Positions 32,409 through 42,009 are shown, counted from the stretch's first letter. The stretch is 64,000 nucleotides of DNA from Tepidiforma flava (GCF_027594505.1 NZ_CP115149.1:1733087-1797086), one strand, 5' to 3'. Made by a program: numbers and translations. Notes: generated by a model not told the origin, from the letters alone.

Positions 32409-34313
32409 TCAACCGCGCAGGTTACCAGCATTCGGTCCTTCGTACCCGGCCGGCAGGGCTGGCGCCCGGTCCACCATCTGCGCGAACCATGCTTCGGTGC
32501 TCGCCACCCGCCACGCCAGCACGTCGTCCCCACCCGCCTCGAAGGCCTCGGCCACCGCCCGCACCGCCTCGGCATCGAACACGTCCCGCCGCTTCGCCGC
32601 CGCCTCGAGGTGCTGCCGGATCCAGCCCCGGAGCGGCCCCCGCGCCCAGCTCCGCTGCGGCGGCGCATACGCCAGCTTGTCCCGCCGCTTCAGCACCGGG
32701 TCCGGCACGATCCCCTCCATCGCGCGCCGCAGGATCGCCTTCGTCGTCGCCCCCTCCAGCAGCCATTCCGGCCGCAGCCCGGCGCAAAACTCCGCCAGCC
32801 GGTGGTCGAGGAACGGCAGCCGCACCTCCCGGCTGAAGGCCATGCTGTTCCGGTCCGCATACCGCAGGAACTCCGGCAGCTGCGTCGTCAGCTGCCACCG
32901 CACCAGCTCGTTCCGCAGCCGGTCCCGGAACGGGGCAATCGTCGCCGCGTGCGCCGGCGCATACCGGTCGTGCACCTCCCGCGCGAGGATCGCCCCCGAA
33001 CCGAAGTACCGCTCCGCCAGCCGGTCGCGCACCGGCGCCGGCAGCAGGTAGTACGCCCCGAACAGCGCCGGCTCCCGCAGCGACCCGTACCGCCGCCACG
33101 AGCTCCACAGCAGCCGCCCCGCCCGGTCCACCCGCCCCGTTCGCAGCCAGTGCGCGAAGAACATCCCCAGCGCCTGCGTATACCCCCCCAGCAGCTCGTC
33201 CGCCCCCTGCCCGTCCAGCAGCACCGTCGTCCCGTGCTCCCGCGCCAGCCGCATCACCATCCACTGCGCGAACGGGCTCGTGCTCGCGATCGGCTCCTCC
33301 TGGTGGTACTGCAGCGCCGCGAACTCCGCCTCGAACGCTTCCGGCGCAACCCACGTATCGTGACGCCGCGCCTCGCACCGCGCCGTCACCAGGTCGATGA
33401 ACCGCCCCTCATCGTGCGCCGAAGAAGCAAACCGCGCGCTGAACGTGTGCTGCTCCCCCAGCCCCGCCGCCTCCCTCTGCGCATGGATCGCGCACACGAT
33501 GCTCGACGAGTCGATGCCCCCGCTCAGCGAACTTCCCACCGGCACATCGCTCCGCAGCCGCAGCCGCACCGCATCGAAAAACAGCGCCCGGAACGCCTCG
33601 ACCGCCTCCTCGTGCCGCCGCGGCGTCTCCGCAGCGCGCGGGCGCCAGTACCGTTTCGGCGTCCCCCGCCCTTCCGCGTCCAGCACCAGGAAATGGCCCG
33701 CCGGCAGGCTCTCGATCCCCGCGTAGAAGCTCTCCGCGTCCTGGTCGAGGTCCCCCCGCGCGATGTACCGGTACACCGCCTTCAGGTTCGGCTCGCGCAG
33801 CCCCGGCCGCGCCGCGAGGATCGCCTTCATCTCGCTCGCGAACAGCAGCTCCCGCCCGTTCCGCGCCAGGTAGAGCGGCTTCTCTCCGAACCGGTCCCGC
33901 GCCAGGACCAGCTCCCGCCGCCGCTCGTCCCAGATCGCGCACGCGAACATCCCGTTCAGCCGCGCGAACGTCCCCGTCCGCCACTCCGCGAACGCCCGCA
34001 GCAGCACCTCCGTGTCCCCCTGCGAACGGAACCGGTGGCCCAGCCCCTCCAGCTCCCGCCGCAGCTCCACGTAGTTGTAAATCTCCCCGTTGAAGACCAG
34101 CACCAGCCCCGCCGCCTCGTCCGCGAACGGCTGGTCCGAGGCATGGCTCAGGTCGATGATCGCCAGCCGCGTATGCCCAAACCCGATCCCCGGGCCGAAA
34201 TAGCTCCCCTCACCGTCCGGCCCCCGGTGGCGCAGCGTCGCCGCCATCGCGAGCACCTCCTCGCGCGGCACCTCGCCTCCGCGGGCAACCAGCATGCCGG
34301 CAATCCCGCACAT
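32409..34313 (-). CDS. asnB: Asparagine synthetase (glutamine-hydrolysing)
   Basis: Makes asparagine from aspartate, ATP and glutamine. 634 residues. The N-terminal glutaminase domain starts MCGIAGMLVARGG with the Cys2 nucleophile, followed by RHRGPDGEG and LVFNGEIYNYVELR. The synthetase domain has the PP-loop DVPVGSSLSGGIDSSSI and LLDGQGADELLGGY. The start is fixed at 34313 by the need for Cys2; the longer open frame upstream is not coding-like. A leader of about 50 bases precedes it. AsnB-type enzymes also amidate other substrates, so a non-asparagine role is possible. Confidence 0.94.
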   Translation of the reverse strand: MCGIAGMLVARGGEVPREEVLAMAATLRHRGPDGEGSYFGPGIGFGHTRLAIIDLSHASDQPFADEAAGLVLVFNGEIYNYVELRRELEGLGHRFRSQGDTEVLLRAFAEWRTGTFARLNGMFACAIWDERRRELVLARDRFGEKPLYLARNGRELLFASEMKAILAARPGLREPNLKAVYRYIARGDLDQDAESFYAGIESLPAGHFLVLDAEGRGTPKRYWRPRAAETPRRHEEAVEAFRALFFDAVRLRLRSDVPVGSSLSGGIDSSSIVCAIHAQREAAGLGEQHTFSARFASSAHDEGRFIDLVTARCEARRHDTWVAPEAFEAEFAALQYHQEEPIASTSPFAQWMVMRLAREHGTTVLLDGQGADELLGGYTQALGMFFAHWLRTGRVDRAGRLLWSSWRRYGSLREPALFGAYYLLPAPVRDRLAERYFGSGAILAREVHDRYAPAHAATIAPFRDRLRNELVRWQLTTQLPEFLRYADRNSMAFSREVRLPFLDHRLAEFCAGLRPEWLLEGATTKAILRRAMEGIVPDPVLKRRDKLAYAPPQRSWARGPLRGWIRQHLEAAAKRRDVFDAEAVRAVAEAFEAGGDDVLAWRVASTEAWFAQMVDRAPALPAGYEGPNAGNLRG

Positions 34314-34439
34314 CCCGGGCGGCCTCCATCGCGCCGTTCCCCGCACCCGGCGCACTCCGTTTGGCCGAATGGTAGCAGCCTTTACTTTTAGGTGAAGTTC
34401 GCGGCCCATGAATGAAATCCGCGGCACCCTTCGACAGCG

Positions 34440-34445
34440 TATACT
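34440..34445 (+). promoter_or_regulatory. -10 element TATACT, leaderless start at 34453
   Basis: TATACT, CCATCCG spacer, then ATG of the alpha/beta hydrolase gene. This argues against the in-frame ATG at 34408. Confidence 0.5.
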
Positions 34446-34452
34446 CCATCCG

Positions 34453-35181
34453 ATGCCCGGGAACATGTGGGACGACGCCGAAGAGCCCGAGGATCTCGAC
34501 CTCCGCATCCTCCGCGTCGCCGCCGCGCCGCTCGAAAGCCAGCCCGGCACCCTCCGCATTCGCCTCGAAACCACCCGCGGCACCATCGACGGCCTCCTCC
34601 ACCCCGTCGAAGGCGGAACCGCCGCCCTCGTCTGCGTCGGCGGCGCCATGGGCGGCCTGGACGGCCCCGCCGACCGCCTCTACGCCCGCCTGCCCGCCGT
34701 CCTCGAGACTGCCCGCGTCACCGTCCTCCGCCTCGACTACCGCCAGCCCAACGTCTTCGAAGAATGCGTCCTCGATGTCCTGGCCGGCTGCTCCTTCCTC
34801 CGCGGCATCGGCGCCGAAGAACTCGCGCTCGTCGGCCACAGCTTCGGCGGCGCCGTCGTCATCAAAGCCGCCGAGCTCCACCCCGCCGTCCGCGGCGTCG
34901 TCGCCATGTCGCCCCAGCTCTACGGCACCGCCGACGTCGAAACCCTCGGCCGGCCCCTCCTCCTCATCCACGGCATGGCCGATACCGTCCTCTCCCACGA
35001 AGCCAGCGAGGACATCTACCGCCGCGCCCGCGAACCCAAGCGCATCGCCCTCTACGCTGACGCCGGCCACTCCCTCGTCCAGGCCCGCGACGACATCGAC
35101 CGCCTCCTCGCCGAATGGCTGCCGCCCGCGCTCGCCGGCGCTCCCCTCGAAGGCGGCCGCGAAGAACACGGTATGCTCTAA
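34453..35181 (+). CDS. Alpha/beta hydrolase (dienelactone-hydrolase-like)
   Basis: A 242-residue soluble hydrolase. The nucleophile elbow is ALVGHSFGGAVVIKAAEL (Ser in GHSFGG); a late His in DAGHSLVQARDDID and the Asp of LLLIHGMADTVLS could complete the triad. The substrate is unknown. It is followed 31 bases later by a limonene-epoxide-hydrolase-fold gene on the same strand. Confidence 0.85.
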   Translation: MPGNMWDDAEEPEDLDLRILRVAAAPLESQPGTLRIRLETTRGTIDGLLHPVEGGTAALVCVGGAMGGLDGPADRLYARLPAVLETARVTVLRLDYRQPNVFEECVLDVLAGCSFLRGIGAEELALVGHSFGGAVVIKAAELHPAVRGVVAMSPQLYGTADVETLGRPLLLIHGMADTVLSHEASEDIYRRAREPKRIALYADAGHSLVQARDDIDRLLAEWLPPALAGAPLEGGREEHGML

Positions 35182-35212
35182 CCCGACAGCACCTGCCCCA
35201 AGGGAGGCCCCG

Positions 35213-35593
35213 ATGCGCACCCCGGCCGAAGTCGTCACCGCCTTCATTGCCGAATGGCAAAACCCGAACCCCGACCCCGCCCGCCTCGCCTCCTACTTCA
35301 CCGAAGACGCCGTCTACCACAACATCCCCGCCGCCCCCGTCGCCGGCCCCCAGGCCATCGCCGCCGTCTTCCAGGGCTTCCTCGCCCAGGTCAGGCCCGC
35401 CGGCTGGGAGATCATCCGCCAGGTCGCCGACGGCAACCTCGTCATGAACGAGCGCATCGACCGCTTCGCCGTCGGCGAACGCATCGTCGAACTCCCCGTC
35501 GCCGGCTCGTTCGAAGTCCGGGGCGACCGCATCCGCGCGTGGCGCGACTACTTCGATATGAACACCTGGCTCAAAGCCCTCGCCGGCAGCTGA
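35213..35593 (+). CDS. SnoaL/limonene-1,2-epoxide hydrolase-like protein
   Basis: A 126-residue NTF2-fold protein. The C-terminal DRIRAWRDYFDMNTW matches the Arg-Asp pair motif of limonene-1,2-epoxide hydrolases (RxWRDYFD), and YFTEDAVYHNIP fits the entrance helix. Epoxide hydrolysis is possible but many relatives are isomerases or cyclases. ATG 35213 has AGGGAGG upstream. Confidence 0.85.
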   Translation: MRTPAEVVTAFIAEWQNPNPDPARLASYFTEDAVYHNIPAAPVAGPQAIAAVFQGFLAQVRPAGWEIIRQVADGNLVMNERIDRFAVGERIVELPVAGSFEVRGDRIRAWRDYFDMNTWLKALAGS

Positions 35594-35599
35594 CCGGCC

Positions 35600-36334
35600 C
35601 TACGGCTCCGTGACCACCCGCATCGGGCTCCACCGCCCGATGACCCCCTGCCCGTGGCAGCTCACCGAGCGCCCGTCTTCGATGTCGATCTCCGACATCA
35701 GCCCTAGCGCCGCCGTGAAGCCGCTAATCCGGTCCGGCACCCGCTCGTACCGGTCCACCACCCGGCCGTCCGCTTCGAACTCCACCGTCCCAGCCCCCTG
35801 GTCGTACGTGATCCGGTAGGCATGCACCTGCCCCTGCGCGGTCGGCAGGTCGCGCAGCTCATGGAAAATGCAGAACGCCCGCGCCTCCCCCGTCTCCGGC
35901 AGCCGCGCCCCCGGGAACGGCAGCCGCCCGTACACCGTCGCCACCGTGTCGCCGCCCGTGAAGAAGTCGAACGCCCACCCGGTCTCCAAATCCAGCAGGT
36001 TCCACGACACGTAGCCGTCGTAGAGGTCGCCTGGTCGCGTCCCGATGGTCCGCGCCGCCACCTGGATCTCGAACGTGATCCGCCCGCCCTCCGGCACGAG
36101 GAACCGCTCCTTCGAAAAATACATGTGCTTCGCGTTGTCGAGAATCTGCACCCGGTCGTGCTTCCGCGTGTACGGCACCGCCGCGACCTGCAGCCAGCCG
36201 TTCCGCACCAGCACCACCGCGTTCGGCTCGCGGTACTCCCAGCGCGACCCGTCCGGCAGCGCGAAGCTTCCGATCTCCCACGCCGAATCCGGCTCCAGGA
36301 TCCGGTGGAACTCCCCGATGATGCGCTCCGCCAT
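35600..36334 (-). CDS. Uncharacterised beta-sandwich-like protein (244 aa)
   Basis: Soluble protein with no signal peptide. It is rich in beta-strand pattern, including LPDGSRWEYREPNAVVLVRN, RKHDRVQILDNAKHMYFSKE and AYRITYDQGAGTVEFEADGR. The overall layout (two-sheet sandwich with a G-W-x-F-D-F-F core) resembles family 16-like or DUF6081-type carbohydrate-binding folds, but I see no catalytic ExDxE motif. AAGGAGC precedes ATG 36334. It is convergent with the epoxide-hydrolase-like gene and upstream of none. Function unknown. Confidence 0.7.
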   Translation of the reverse strand: MAERIIGEFHRILEPDSAWEIGSFALPDGSRWEYREPNAVVLVRNGWLQVAAVPYTRKHDRVQILDNAKHMYFSKERFLVPEGGRITFEIQVAARTIGTRPGDLYDGYVSWNLLDLETGWAFDFFTGGDTVATVYGRLPFPGARLPETGEARAFCIFHELRDLPTAQGQVHAYRITYDQGAGTVEFEADGRVVDRYERVPDRISGFTAALGLMSEIDIEDGRSVSCHGQGVIGRWSPMRVVTEP

Positions 36335-36361
36335 CCTGCGGCTCCTTTCGCGCCGGCGGCC

Positions 36362-38779
36362 TCAGCCGCGCAGCTCCGCGCCGAACTCGCGCCCGAGCCG
36401 CGCCAGCAGTCCCTGCCGCACCTTCAGCGCCTCCTCATCCGTCAGCGTCCGGTCATCCGCCCGGAACCACAGCCGCAGCGCCAGCGACTTCTTCCCCTCC
36501 GGCACGCCCGGCCCGCGGTACTCGTCGAACAGCTCCGCCCGCGTCGTCACGCCCTGGCTCCGGTGCGAGCGCGCCAGCTCGAGCACCGCGCCGGCCGGCA
36601 CCGAGGCATCCACCACGACCGCGAGGTCCATCCGCACCGCCGGGTACCGCGAGAGCGCCTGGTACGGCGGCCGCTCCGGCAGGTGCCGCACCAGGTCCTC
36701 CACCCACACCTCGAACAGGAACACCGGCTCCTCGATGTCGAACGCCGCCGCCGTCTCCGGGTGCACCTGCCCCACGATGCCCGCCATCTCGCTCCCGACC
36801 CCGAACTTCGCCGTGTGGCCCGGCAAAAGCCCGTGCTCCTCCGCCGCGGTGAACGTCCCCCGGACGCCCAGCGCCCCCAGCATTGCCTCCACGGCGCCCT
36901 TCGCATCGAAGAAGTCCAGCGCGTCGCCGCCGCCCACGTGCCACCGCCCCTCCCGGCTGCCCCCCAGCACGGCGCACAGCACCGGCCGCTCGATCGGCAG
37001 GTCGCCCTCCACCGGCAGGTATTCGAAACCGATCTCGAACAGCCGCAGCGGCCCTTCCGCCTGCCGCCGGTTCGCCGCGTACGATTCCAGCACCGACGCC
37101 CGCAGGCTCGTCCGCAGGTAGGCGTGCTGGGCCGCTACCGGGTTCACCACCCCCAGCGGATTCCGCCGGACCGTGTCCAGCGGGTCCGTCACCAGCGCCA
37201 GCTTCTCCCGCGTCGTGAGCGTGTAGTTGATCACTTCCTGGAAGCCGAGCGCCACCGCGAGGTCCCGCAGCCGCTCCCGCAGGCTCATCACCGGGTTCGC
37301 TTCCGGCGCAGGCAGCGTGCCCCGCAGCATCGTCGCCGGCAGCCGGTCGTAGCCGTAGATGCGCCCGATCTCTTCCACGAGGTCGTCCGGGATCTCCACG
37401 TCCGGCCGCCACGAGGGCACCTGCACGCTGTACTTCGCCGGCGGCACGTGGTGCACCAGGAACCCGAGGTCCCCCAGGATCCGCCGCACGTCCTCCACCG
37501 GCACGTCGATGCCCAGCACCTGCGCAATCCGCGCCGCCTCCAGCACGATCGTCCGTGGCGGCTCCTTCCCGGGGTAGACGTCCACGATGCCCGACGCGAT
37601 CCGCCCGCCGCACACCGTCTCGAACAGGTGCAGCGCCCGCTGCTGCGCGTACATCGCCATCTCCGGTCCCAGCCCCTTTTCGAACCGCAGCGACGCCTCC
37701 GTCCGCAGCTTCAGCAGCGTCGAGGTCCGCCGAATCGAGCCCGCCCGGAAGTTCGCCACCTCCAGCAGCACCCGCGTCGTCCCCTCGTTCACTTCGCTGT
37801 TGCCGCCCCCCATCACGCCCGCCACGCCGACCGGCCCCTCGCCGTCGCAGATGAGCAGCATCTCCCCGTCGAACTCCCGCTCCACCCCGTCGAGCGTCAC
37901 CAGCCGCTCCCCGGGCCTCGCCCGCCGCGCCACGATCCGCTTCCCCCGCACGAGGTCGTAGTCGAACGCGTGCAGCGGCTGCCCCGTCTCGAGCATGACA
38001 TAATTCGTGATATCCACGACGTTGTTGATCGGCCGCATCCCCGCCTTCCGCAGCCGCTCCTGCATCCACGCCGGCGACGGGCCGACCGTGATCCCCTCGA
38101 TGACCGACGCGGTGAACCGCCGGCACAGGTCCGGCGCCTCGATGCTCACCGAAACGAGCCCGTCGACCGCCGGCCCGCTCGCCGTGAACTCCCGCGATGG
38201 CTCCCGCAGCACCCCGCCCGTCAACGCCGCCACCTCCCGCGCGAAGCCGACCATCCCCAGCAGGTCCGCCCGGTTCGCCCACGTCGAAACCTCGAGAATC
38301 ACGTCGCCGAGCACGTCCGCCAGCGGCACGCCGACCGGCGTCCCCTCCGGCAGGACGAGGATGCCCTCGTGTTCGTCGCTCAGCCCCAGCTCCCGCTCGC
38401 TCAGCACCATGCCGGCCGACTCCACCCCGCGGATCGGCCGCAGCTTCAACGTCGTCGGCTCGCCCGTGTGCCCGTCGAACAGCCGCGCCCCCTCGCTCGC
38501 GAACGCCACCGTCTGCCCCACCGCCAGGTTCGGCGCCCCGCAGACGACCTGCACCGTCCGTTCGCCGGTGTCCACCGTCGCCAGCCGCAGCCGGTCCGCG
38601 TTCGGGTGCGGGTCGACCGCCACCACCTTCGCCACCCGCACCAGCGCCGGGTCCCACATCTCGCCGATGACGCGCCACCCCTCCACCTCCGCCACCGCGT
38701 CGGTGACGCGCCGCGCCAGCTCGTCGATCGGCAGCCGCACGTCCACGTACTCCCGCAGCCAGTTCAGCGAAATCTTCAT
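36362..38779 (-). CDS. pheT: Phenylalanyl-tRNA synthetase beta subunit
   Basis: Large subunit of the (alpha-beta)2 PheRS, 805 residues. In order: the EMAP-II-like tRNA-binding domain (AKVVAVDPHPNADRLRLATV, residues 50-150), the B3/B4 editing domain, B5 (RISxxxIARVLG-type region around EAARIAQVLGIDVPVEDVRR), the catalytic-like core with GFQEVINYTLTTREKLAL, and the C-terminal FDX-ACB anticodon-binding domain (RYPAVRMDLAVVVDASVPAG). GAGGTGAGGGG precedes ATG 38779, 13 bases after the pheS stop. Confidence 0.97.
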   Translation of the reverse strand: MKISLNWLREYVDVRLPIDELARRVTDAVAEVEGWRVIGEMWDPALVRVAKVVAVDPHPNADRLRLATVDTGERTVQVVCGAPNLAVGQTVAFASEGARLFDGHTGEPTTLKLRPIRGVESAGMVLSERELGLSDEHEGILVLPEGTPVGVPLADVLGDVILEVSTWANRADLLGMVGFAREVAALTGGVLREPSREFTASGPAVDGLVSVSIEAPDLCRRFTASVIEGITVGPSPAWMQERLRKAGMRPINNVVDITNYVMLETGQPLHAFDYDLVRGKRIVARRARPGERLVTLDGVEREFDGEMLLICDGEGPVGVAGVMGGGNSEVNEGTTRVLLEVANFRAGSIRRTSTLLKLRTEASLRFEKGLGPEMAMYAQQRALHLFETVCGGRIASGIVDVYPGKEPPRTIVLEAARIAQVLGIDVPVEDVRRILGDLGFLVHHVPPAKYSVQVPSWRPDVEIPDDLVEEIGRIYGYDRLPATMLRGTLPAPEANPVMSLRERLRDLAVALGFQEVINYTLTTREKLALVTDPLDTVRRNPLGVVNPVAAQHAYLRTSLRASVLESYAANRRQAEGPLRLFEIGFEYLPVEGDLPIERPVLCAVLGGSREGRWHVGGGDALDFFDAKGAVEAMLGALGVRGTFTAAEEHGLLPGHTAKFGVGSEMAGIVGQVHPETAAAFDIEEPVFLFEVWVEDLVRHLPERPPYQALSRYPAVRMDLAVVVDASVPAGAVLELARSHRSQGVTTRAELFDEYRGPGVPEGKKSLALRLWFRADDRTLTDEEALKVRQGLLARLGREFGAELRG

Positions 38780-38792
38780 CCCCTCACCTCGC

Positions 38793-39851
38793 TCAGAACT
38801 GGCCCAGGAACCGCAGGTCGTTGCTGTAGAAGTGCCGGATGTCCTCGATCCCCCAGCGCAGCATCGCCACCCGCTCCACGCCGATGCCGAAGGCGAACCC
38901 CGTCACCCGCGATGCGTCATACCCCGCGTTGTCGATGATCTCCGGGTGCACCATCCCCGCGCCGAGGATTTCGATCCAGCCCGTCCCGTGGCAGGTGTGG
39001 CACTGCCGCCCGTCCCCCCGGCAGATGAAGCAGTCGATCGCCATCTCCACCCCCGGCTCGACGAACGGGAAGTACGAATGGTGGAAGATAATCCGCCGGT
39101 CCGTCCCGAACATCGCCCGCGCCCACTCGTAGAGCACTCCCTTCAGGTCGCTCATCCGCACGCCCTCGTCCACCGCCAGCCCCTCGATCTGGGTCAGCAT
39201 CCACTCGTGGGTCGCGTCTGTCGCCTCCTGCCGGTAGCACTTCCCGGGCACCACCACCCGCACCGGCGGCTGCGGCGTCCGCTCCATCACCCGGATCTGG
39301 TTCGGCGTCGTGTGTGTCCGCAGCAGCATCCGCCGCTTCCCGTCGATGAGCGTGTTCACCCAGATGGTGTCCCACATATCGCGGGCCGGGTGGTCCTCCG
39401 GGATGCGCGCCGCGTCGAAGTTGTACCGGTCCCACTCCACCTCCGGCCCTTCCGCCACCCGGAACCCCATCGCCCGGAACGCATCGAGGCAGTCCCGCAG
39501 CGTCCGCGTGATCGGGTGCAGCCGGCCCAGCGGCTGCGGCCGCCCCGGCAGCGTCACGTCGATCGCGCCCTCGCGCGCCAGCCGCTCCAGCTCCGCCCGC
39601 TTCAGCGCCTGCCGCCGCGCCTCCAGCCGCGCCTCGAGCGCCTGCTTCAGCGCGTTCACCGCCGCGCCGTACGCGGCCCGCTCATCCGGCGCCACCTCGC
39701 GGATGCCCCGCAGCAGCACCGTCACGCGCCCGTCCTGGCGGCCCAGCCACTCGGCCCGCCAGCGGTCCAGCGCCGCGTCGTCGGCCGCTGCCTCCAGCGC
39801 CGCCAGCGCCTCCGCTTCGAGGCCTGCGAGGCTCCCCGTTTCGGTCGTCAT
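38793..39851 (-). CDS. pheS: Phenylalanyl-tRNA synthetase alpha subunit
   Basis: Catalytic subunit, 352 residues, class II synthetase. An N-terminal coiled coil is followed by HPITRTLRDCLDAFRAMGF, motif 2 (the FDAARIPEDHPARDMWDTIW region), RVVVPGKCYRQEATDATHEW, and motif 3 GFAFGIGVERVAMLRWGI. The phenylalanine-binding block GWIEILGAGMVHPEIIDNAG is intact. ATG 39851 is the start; the open frame upstream to 42011 is the antisense shadow of the NHL gene. TATACT is 9 bases upstream and GGAGG is inside that gap. Confidence 0.97.
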   Translation of the reverse strand: MTTETGSLAGLEAEALAALEAAADDAALDRWRAEWLGRQDGRVTVLLRGIREVAPDERAAYGAAVNALKQALEARLEARRQALKRAELERLAREGAIDVTLPGRPQPLGRLHPITRTLRDCLDAFRAMGFRVAEGPEVEWDRYNFDAARIPEDHPARDMWDTIWVNTLIDGKRRMLLRTHTTPNQIRVMERTPQPPVRVVVPGKCYRQEATDATHEWMLTQIEGLAVDEGVRMSDLKGVLYEWARAMFGTDRRIIFHHSYFPFVEPGVEMAIDCFICRGDGRQCHTCHGTGWIEILGAGMVHPEIIDNAGYDASRVTGFAFGIGVERVAMLRWGIEDIRHFYSNDLRFLGQF

Positions 39852-39860
39852 GGGCCTCCA

Positions 39861-39866
39861 AGTATA
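39861..39866 (-). promoter_or_regulatory. -10 element TATACT for pheST
   Basis: TATACT lies 9 bases before the pheS ATG, with TGGAGGCCC between. A ribosome site lies inside this gap, so the leader is at most a few bases long. Confidence 0.45.
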
Positions 39867-39905
39867 GGGAGCCGCCGCCTTACCGTCCGTGCCCCTGCCG
39901 GCCCC

Positions 39906-39911
39906 TACAAT
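39906..39911 (+). promoter_or_regulatory. -10 element TACAAT, leaderless start at 39918
   Basis: TACAAT, CGCCCC spacer, then GTG of the thioredoxin-NHL gene. It is 40 bases from the opposed pheS element. Confidence 0.5.
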
Positions 39912-39917
39912 CGCCCC

Positions 39918-41966
39918 GTGCCCCGGCCGGCCGCGCCACCCCGTATCATCCCCCCATGGCTCCTGCTCCTGCCGTTCCTGCTGCTCTTTGCGGCAGCCTG
40001 CTCCGGCGGCCGCAGCGAACCGCCGCTCACCCGGGAGTCGAACGTGGCTGACCAGCCTGCCCGCAAATCCTGGGCCGGCTCCGAACCGGCGCCCCCCTTC
40101 CCGCCCGGCCTCACCTGGTTCAACGTCCAGCGCCCCCTCACCCTCGAGGACCTCCGCGGCCGCATCGTCCTCCTCGACTTCTGGACCGCCGGCTGCATCA
40201 ACTGCCAGCACATCGTCCCCGACCTCCTCCGCCTCGAAGCCGAGTTCGGCAACCGCCTCGTCGTCATCGGCGTCCACTCCGGCAAATACGCCGAAGAACA
40301 CGAAGACGAGACCATCCTCGAGGCCATCCGCCGCCTCGGTATCACCCACCCCGTCATCAACGACGCCGACTTCCGCACCTGGACTACCTACGGCGCCCGC
40401 GCCTGGCCCACCCTCATCCTCATCGACCCCGCCGGCAACCTCGTCGGCTACCACGAAGGCGAAGGCGTCTACCCCCTCTTCCAGCCCATCCTCACCGCGC
40501 TCGCCGCCGAATTCGGCGAACGCGGCCTCCTCCGCGACGACCCGCTGCCCGTCCTCGCGCCCGGCGCGCCGGCCGCCGCCGCCGCCCTCGCCTACCCCTC
40601 CGCCGTCGCCGCCGCGCCCGGCCTCGACCGCCTCTACATCGCCGATGCCGGCAACCACCGCATCGTCGAAACCTCCCGCAGCGGCGAAGTCCTCCGCGTC
40701 TTCGGCACCGGCCAGCCCGGCTTCGCCGACGGCGCCCCCGGCGAAGCCGCCTTCCGCGACCCCCAGGGCCTCGCCCTCTCCGCCGACCGCGCCACCCTCT
40801 ACGTCGCCGACACCCGCAACCACGCCGTCCGCGCCATCGACCTCGCCAGCGGCGAAACCCGCACCATCGCCGGCACCGGCCGCCAGCTCACCCGCCTGCC
40901 CATCGGCCCCCAGCCCGCCCGCGCCACCGACCTCGCCTCCCCCTGGGGCCTCGTCGAAGCCGGTTCCCGCCTCTTCGTCACCATGGCGGGCGTGCACCAG
41001 CTCTGGGTGCTCGACCTGCGCGCCGGAACCATCGAGGTCTTCGCCGGCACCTCCCGCGAAGGCATCGACGACGGCCCCCGGCGCGAAATGGCGACCCTCG
41101 CTCAGCCCTCCGGCATCACCGCCGACAGCGCCAGCCTCTACGGGGTCGACCCCGAAAGCTCCTCCGTCCGCACCGTCCCCCTCGACGGCGACGGCGAGGT
41201 GACGACCCTCGTCGGCACCGGCCTCTTCGACTACGGCGACCGCGACGGCATCGGCCGCCAGGGCCAGCTGCAGCACGCCCAGGGCATCGCCCTCGCCGAT
41301 GGCCTCCTCTACATCGCCGACACCTACAACCATCGCATCCGCATCCTCGACCCGCGCACGCGCCAGCTCGGCACCGCCGCCGGCTCCACCCGCGGCTGGA
41401 CCGACGGCGTCGCCGGCGAGGCCCGCTTCGCCGAACCCTCCGGCCTCGCCTTCGCCGACGGCCTCCTCTACATCGCCGACACCGCCAACCACCTCATCCG
41501 CACCTTCGACCCTGCAACCGGCCAGGTCGCCACCCTCACGCTCACGAACATCGCCCTCCTCCGGCCGCCCGCCGCCGGCGCTCTCGAAACGCGCGACCTC
41601 CCCGCCCAAACCGTCGCCCCCGGCGCTGCCAACCTCCGCATCGAGGTCGCCGCCCCGCCCGGCTACCACCTCAACGCCCTCGGCCGCTCGACGCTCGAGC
41701 TCGCGTCCAGCAACCCCGCCGTCCTCGAACTCGGCGAACACCGCCTCCAGTGGCAATCCGACGAGCCGGCCGTCGCCTTCCCCGTCCCGGTCATCCTCCG
41801 CCCCGGCGAAGCCGTCCTCACCGCCGCCCTCTCCGCCTACTACTGCCGCGAGGGCCAGGAAGCCCTCTGCTTCATCGCCCGCATCGAATTCCGCCTCCCC
41901 GTCCGCATCGAACCCGGCGCCGCCGCTGCAGAACCCCGCCTCAGCCTCCCGCTCCCCGAGCGCTGA
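39918..41966 (+). CDS. Thioredoxin-like/NHL-repeat lipoprotein (NHLRC2-like)
   Basis: 682 residues. A hydrophobic signal (WLLLLPFLLLF) ends in a lipobox-like AAAC, so it is probably membrane-tethered on the outside. A TlpA/thioredoxin domain follows (RGRIVLLDFWTAGCINCQHI; CxNC rather than CGPC, as in NHLRC2), then a six-bladed NHL propeller repeating LYIADAGNHRI, LYVADTRNHAV and LYIADTYNHRI, and a C-terminal domain of about 130 residues with CREGQEALCFI. This matches NHLRC2 in domain order. The substrate is unknown. GTG 39918 is chosen from the -10 spacing. Confidence 0.88.
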   Translation: MPRPAAPPRIIPPWLLLLPFLLLFAAACSGGRSEPPLTRESNVADQPARKSWAGSEPAPPFPPGLTWFNVQRPLTLEDLRGRIVLLDFWTAGCINCQHIVPDLLRLEAEFGNRLVVIGVHSGKYAEEHEDETILEAIRRLGITHPVINDADFRTWTTYGARAWPTLILIDPAGNLVGYHEGEGVYPLFQPILTALAAEFGERGLLRDDPLPVLAPGAPAAAAALAYPSAVAAAPGLDRLYIADAGNHRIVETSRSGEVLRVFGTGQPGFADGAPGEAAFRDPQGLALSADRATLYVADTRNHAVRAIDLASGETRTIAGTGRQLTRLPIGPQPARATDLASPWGLVEAGSRLFVTMAGVHQLWVLDLRAGTIEVFAGTSREGIDDGPRREMATLAQPSGITADSASLYGVDPESSSVRTVPLDGDGEVTTLVGTGLFDYGDRDGIGRQGQLQHAQGIALADGLLYIADTYNHRIRILDPRTRQLGTAAGSTRGWTDGVAGEARFAEPSGLAFADGLLYIADTANHLIRTFDPATGQVATLTLTNIALLRPPAAGALETRDLPAQTVAPGAANLRIEVAAPPGYHLNALGRSTLELASSNPAVLELGEHRLQWQSDEPAVAFPVPVILRPGEAVLTAALSAYYCREGQEALCFIARIEFRLPVRIEPGAAAAEPRLSLPLPER

Positions 41967-42009
41967 CCATCGCGTATCATCCCCGCATCCCTCCCGGAGG
42001 AGACTGCCC

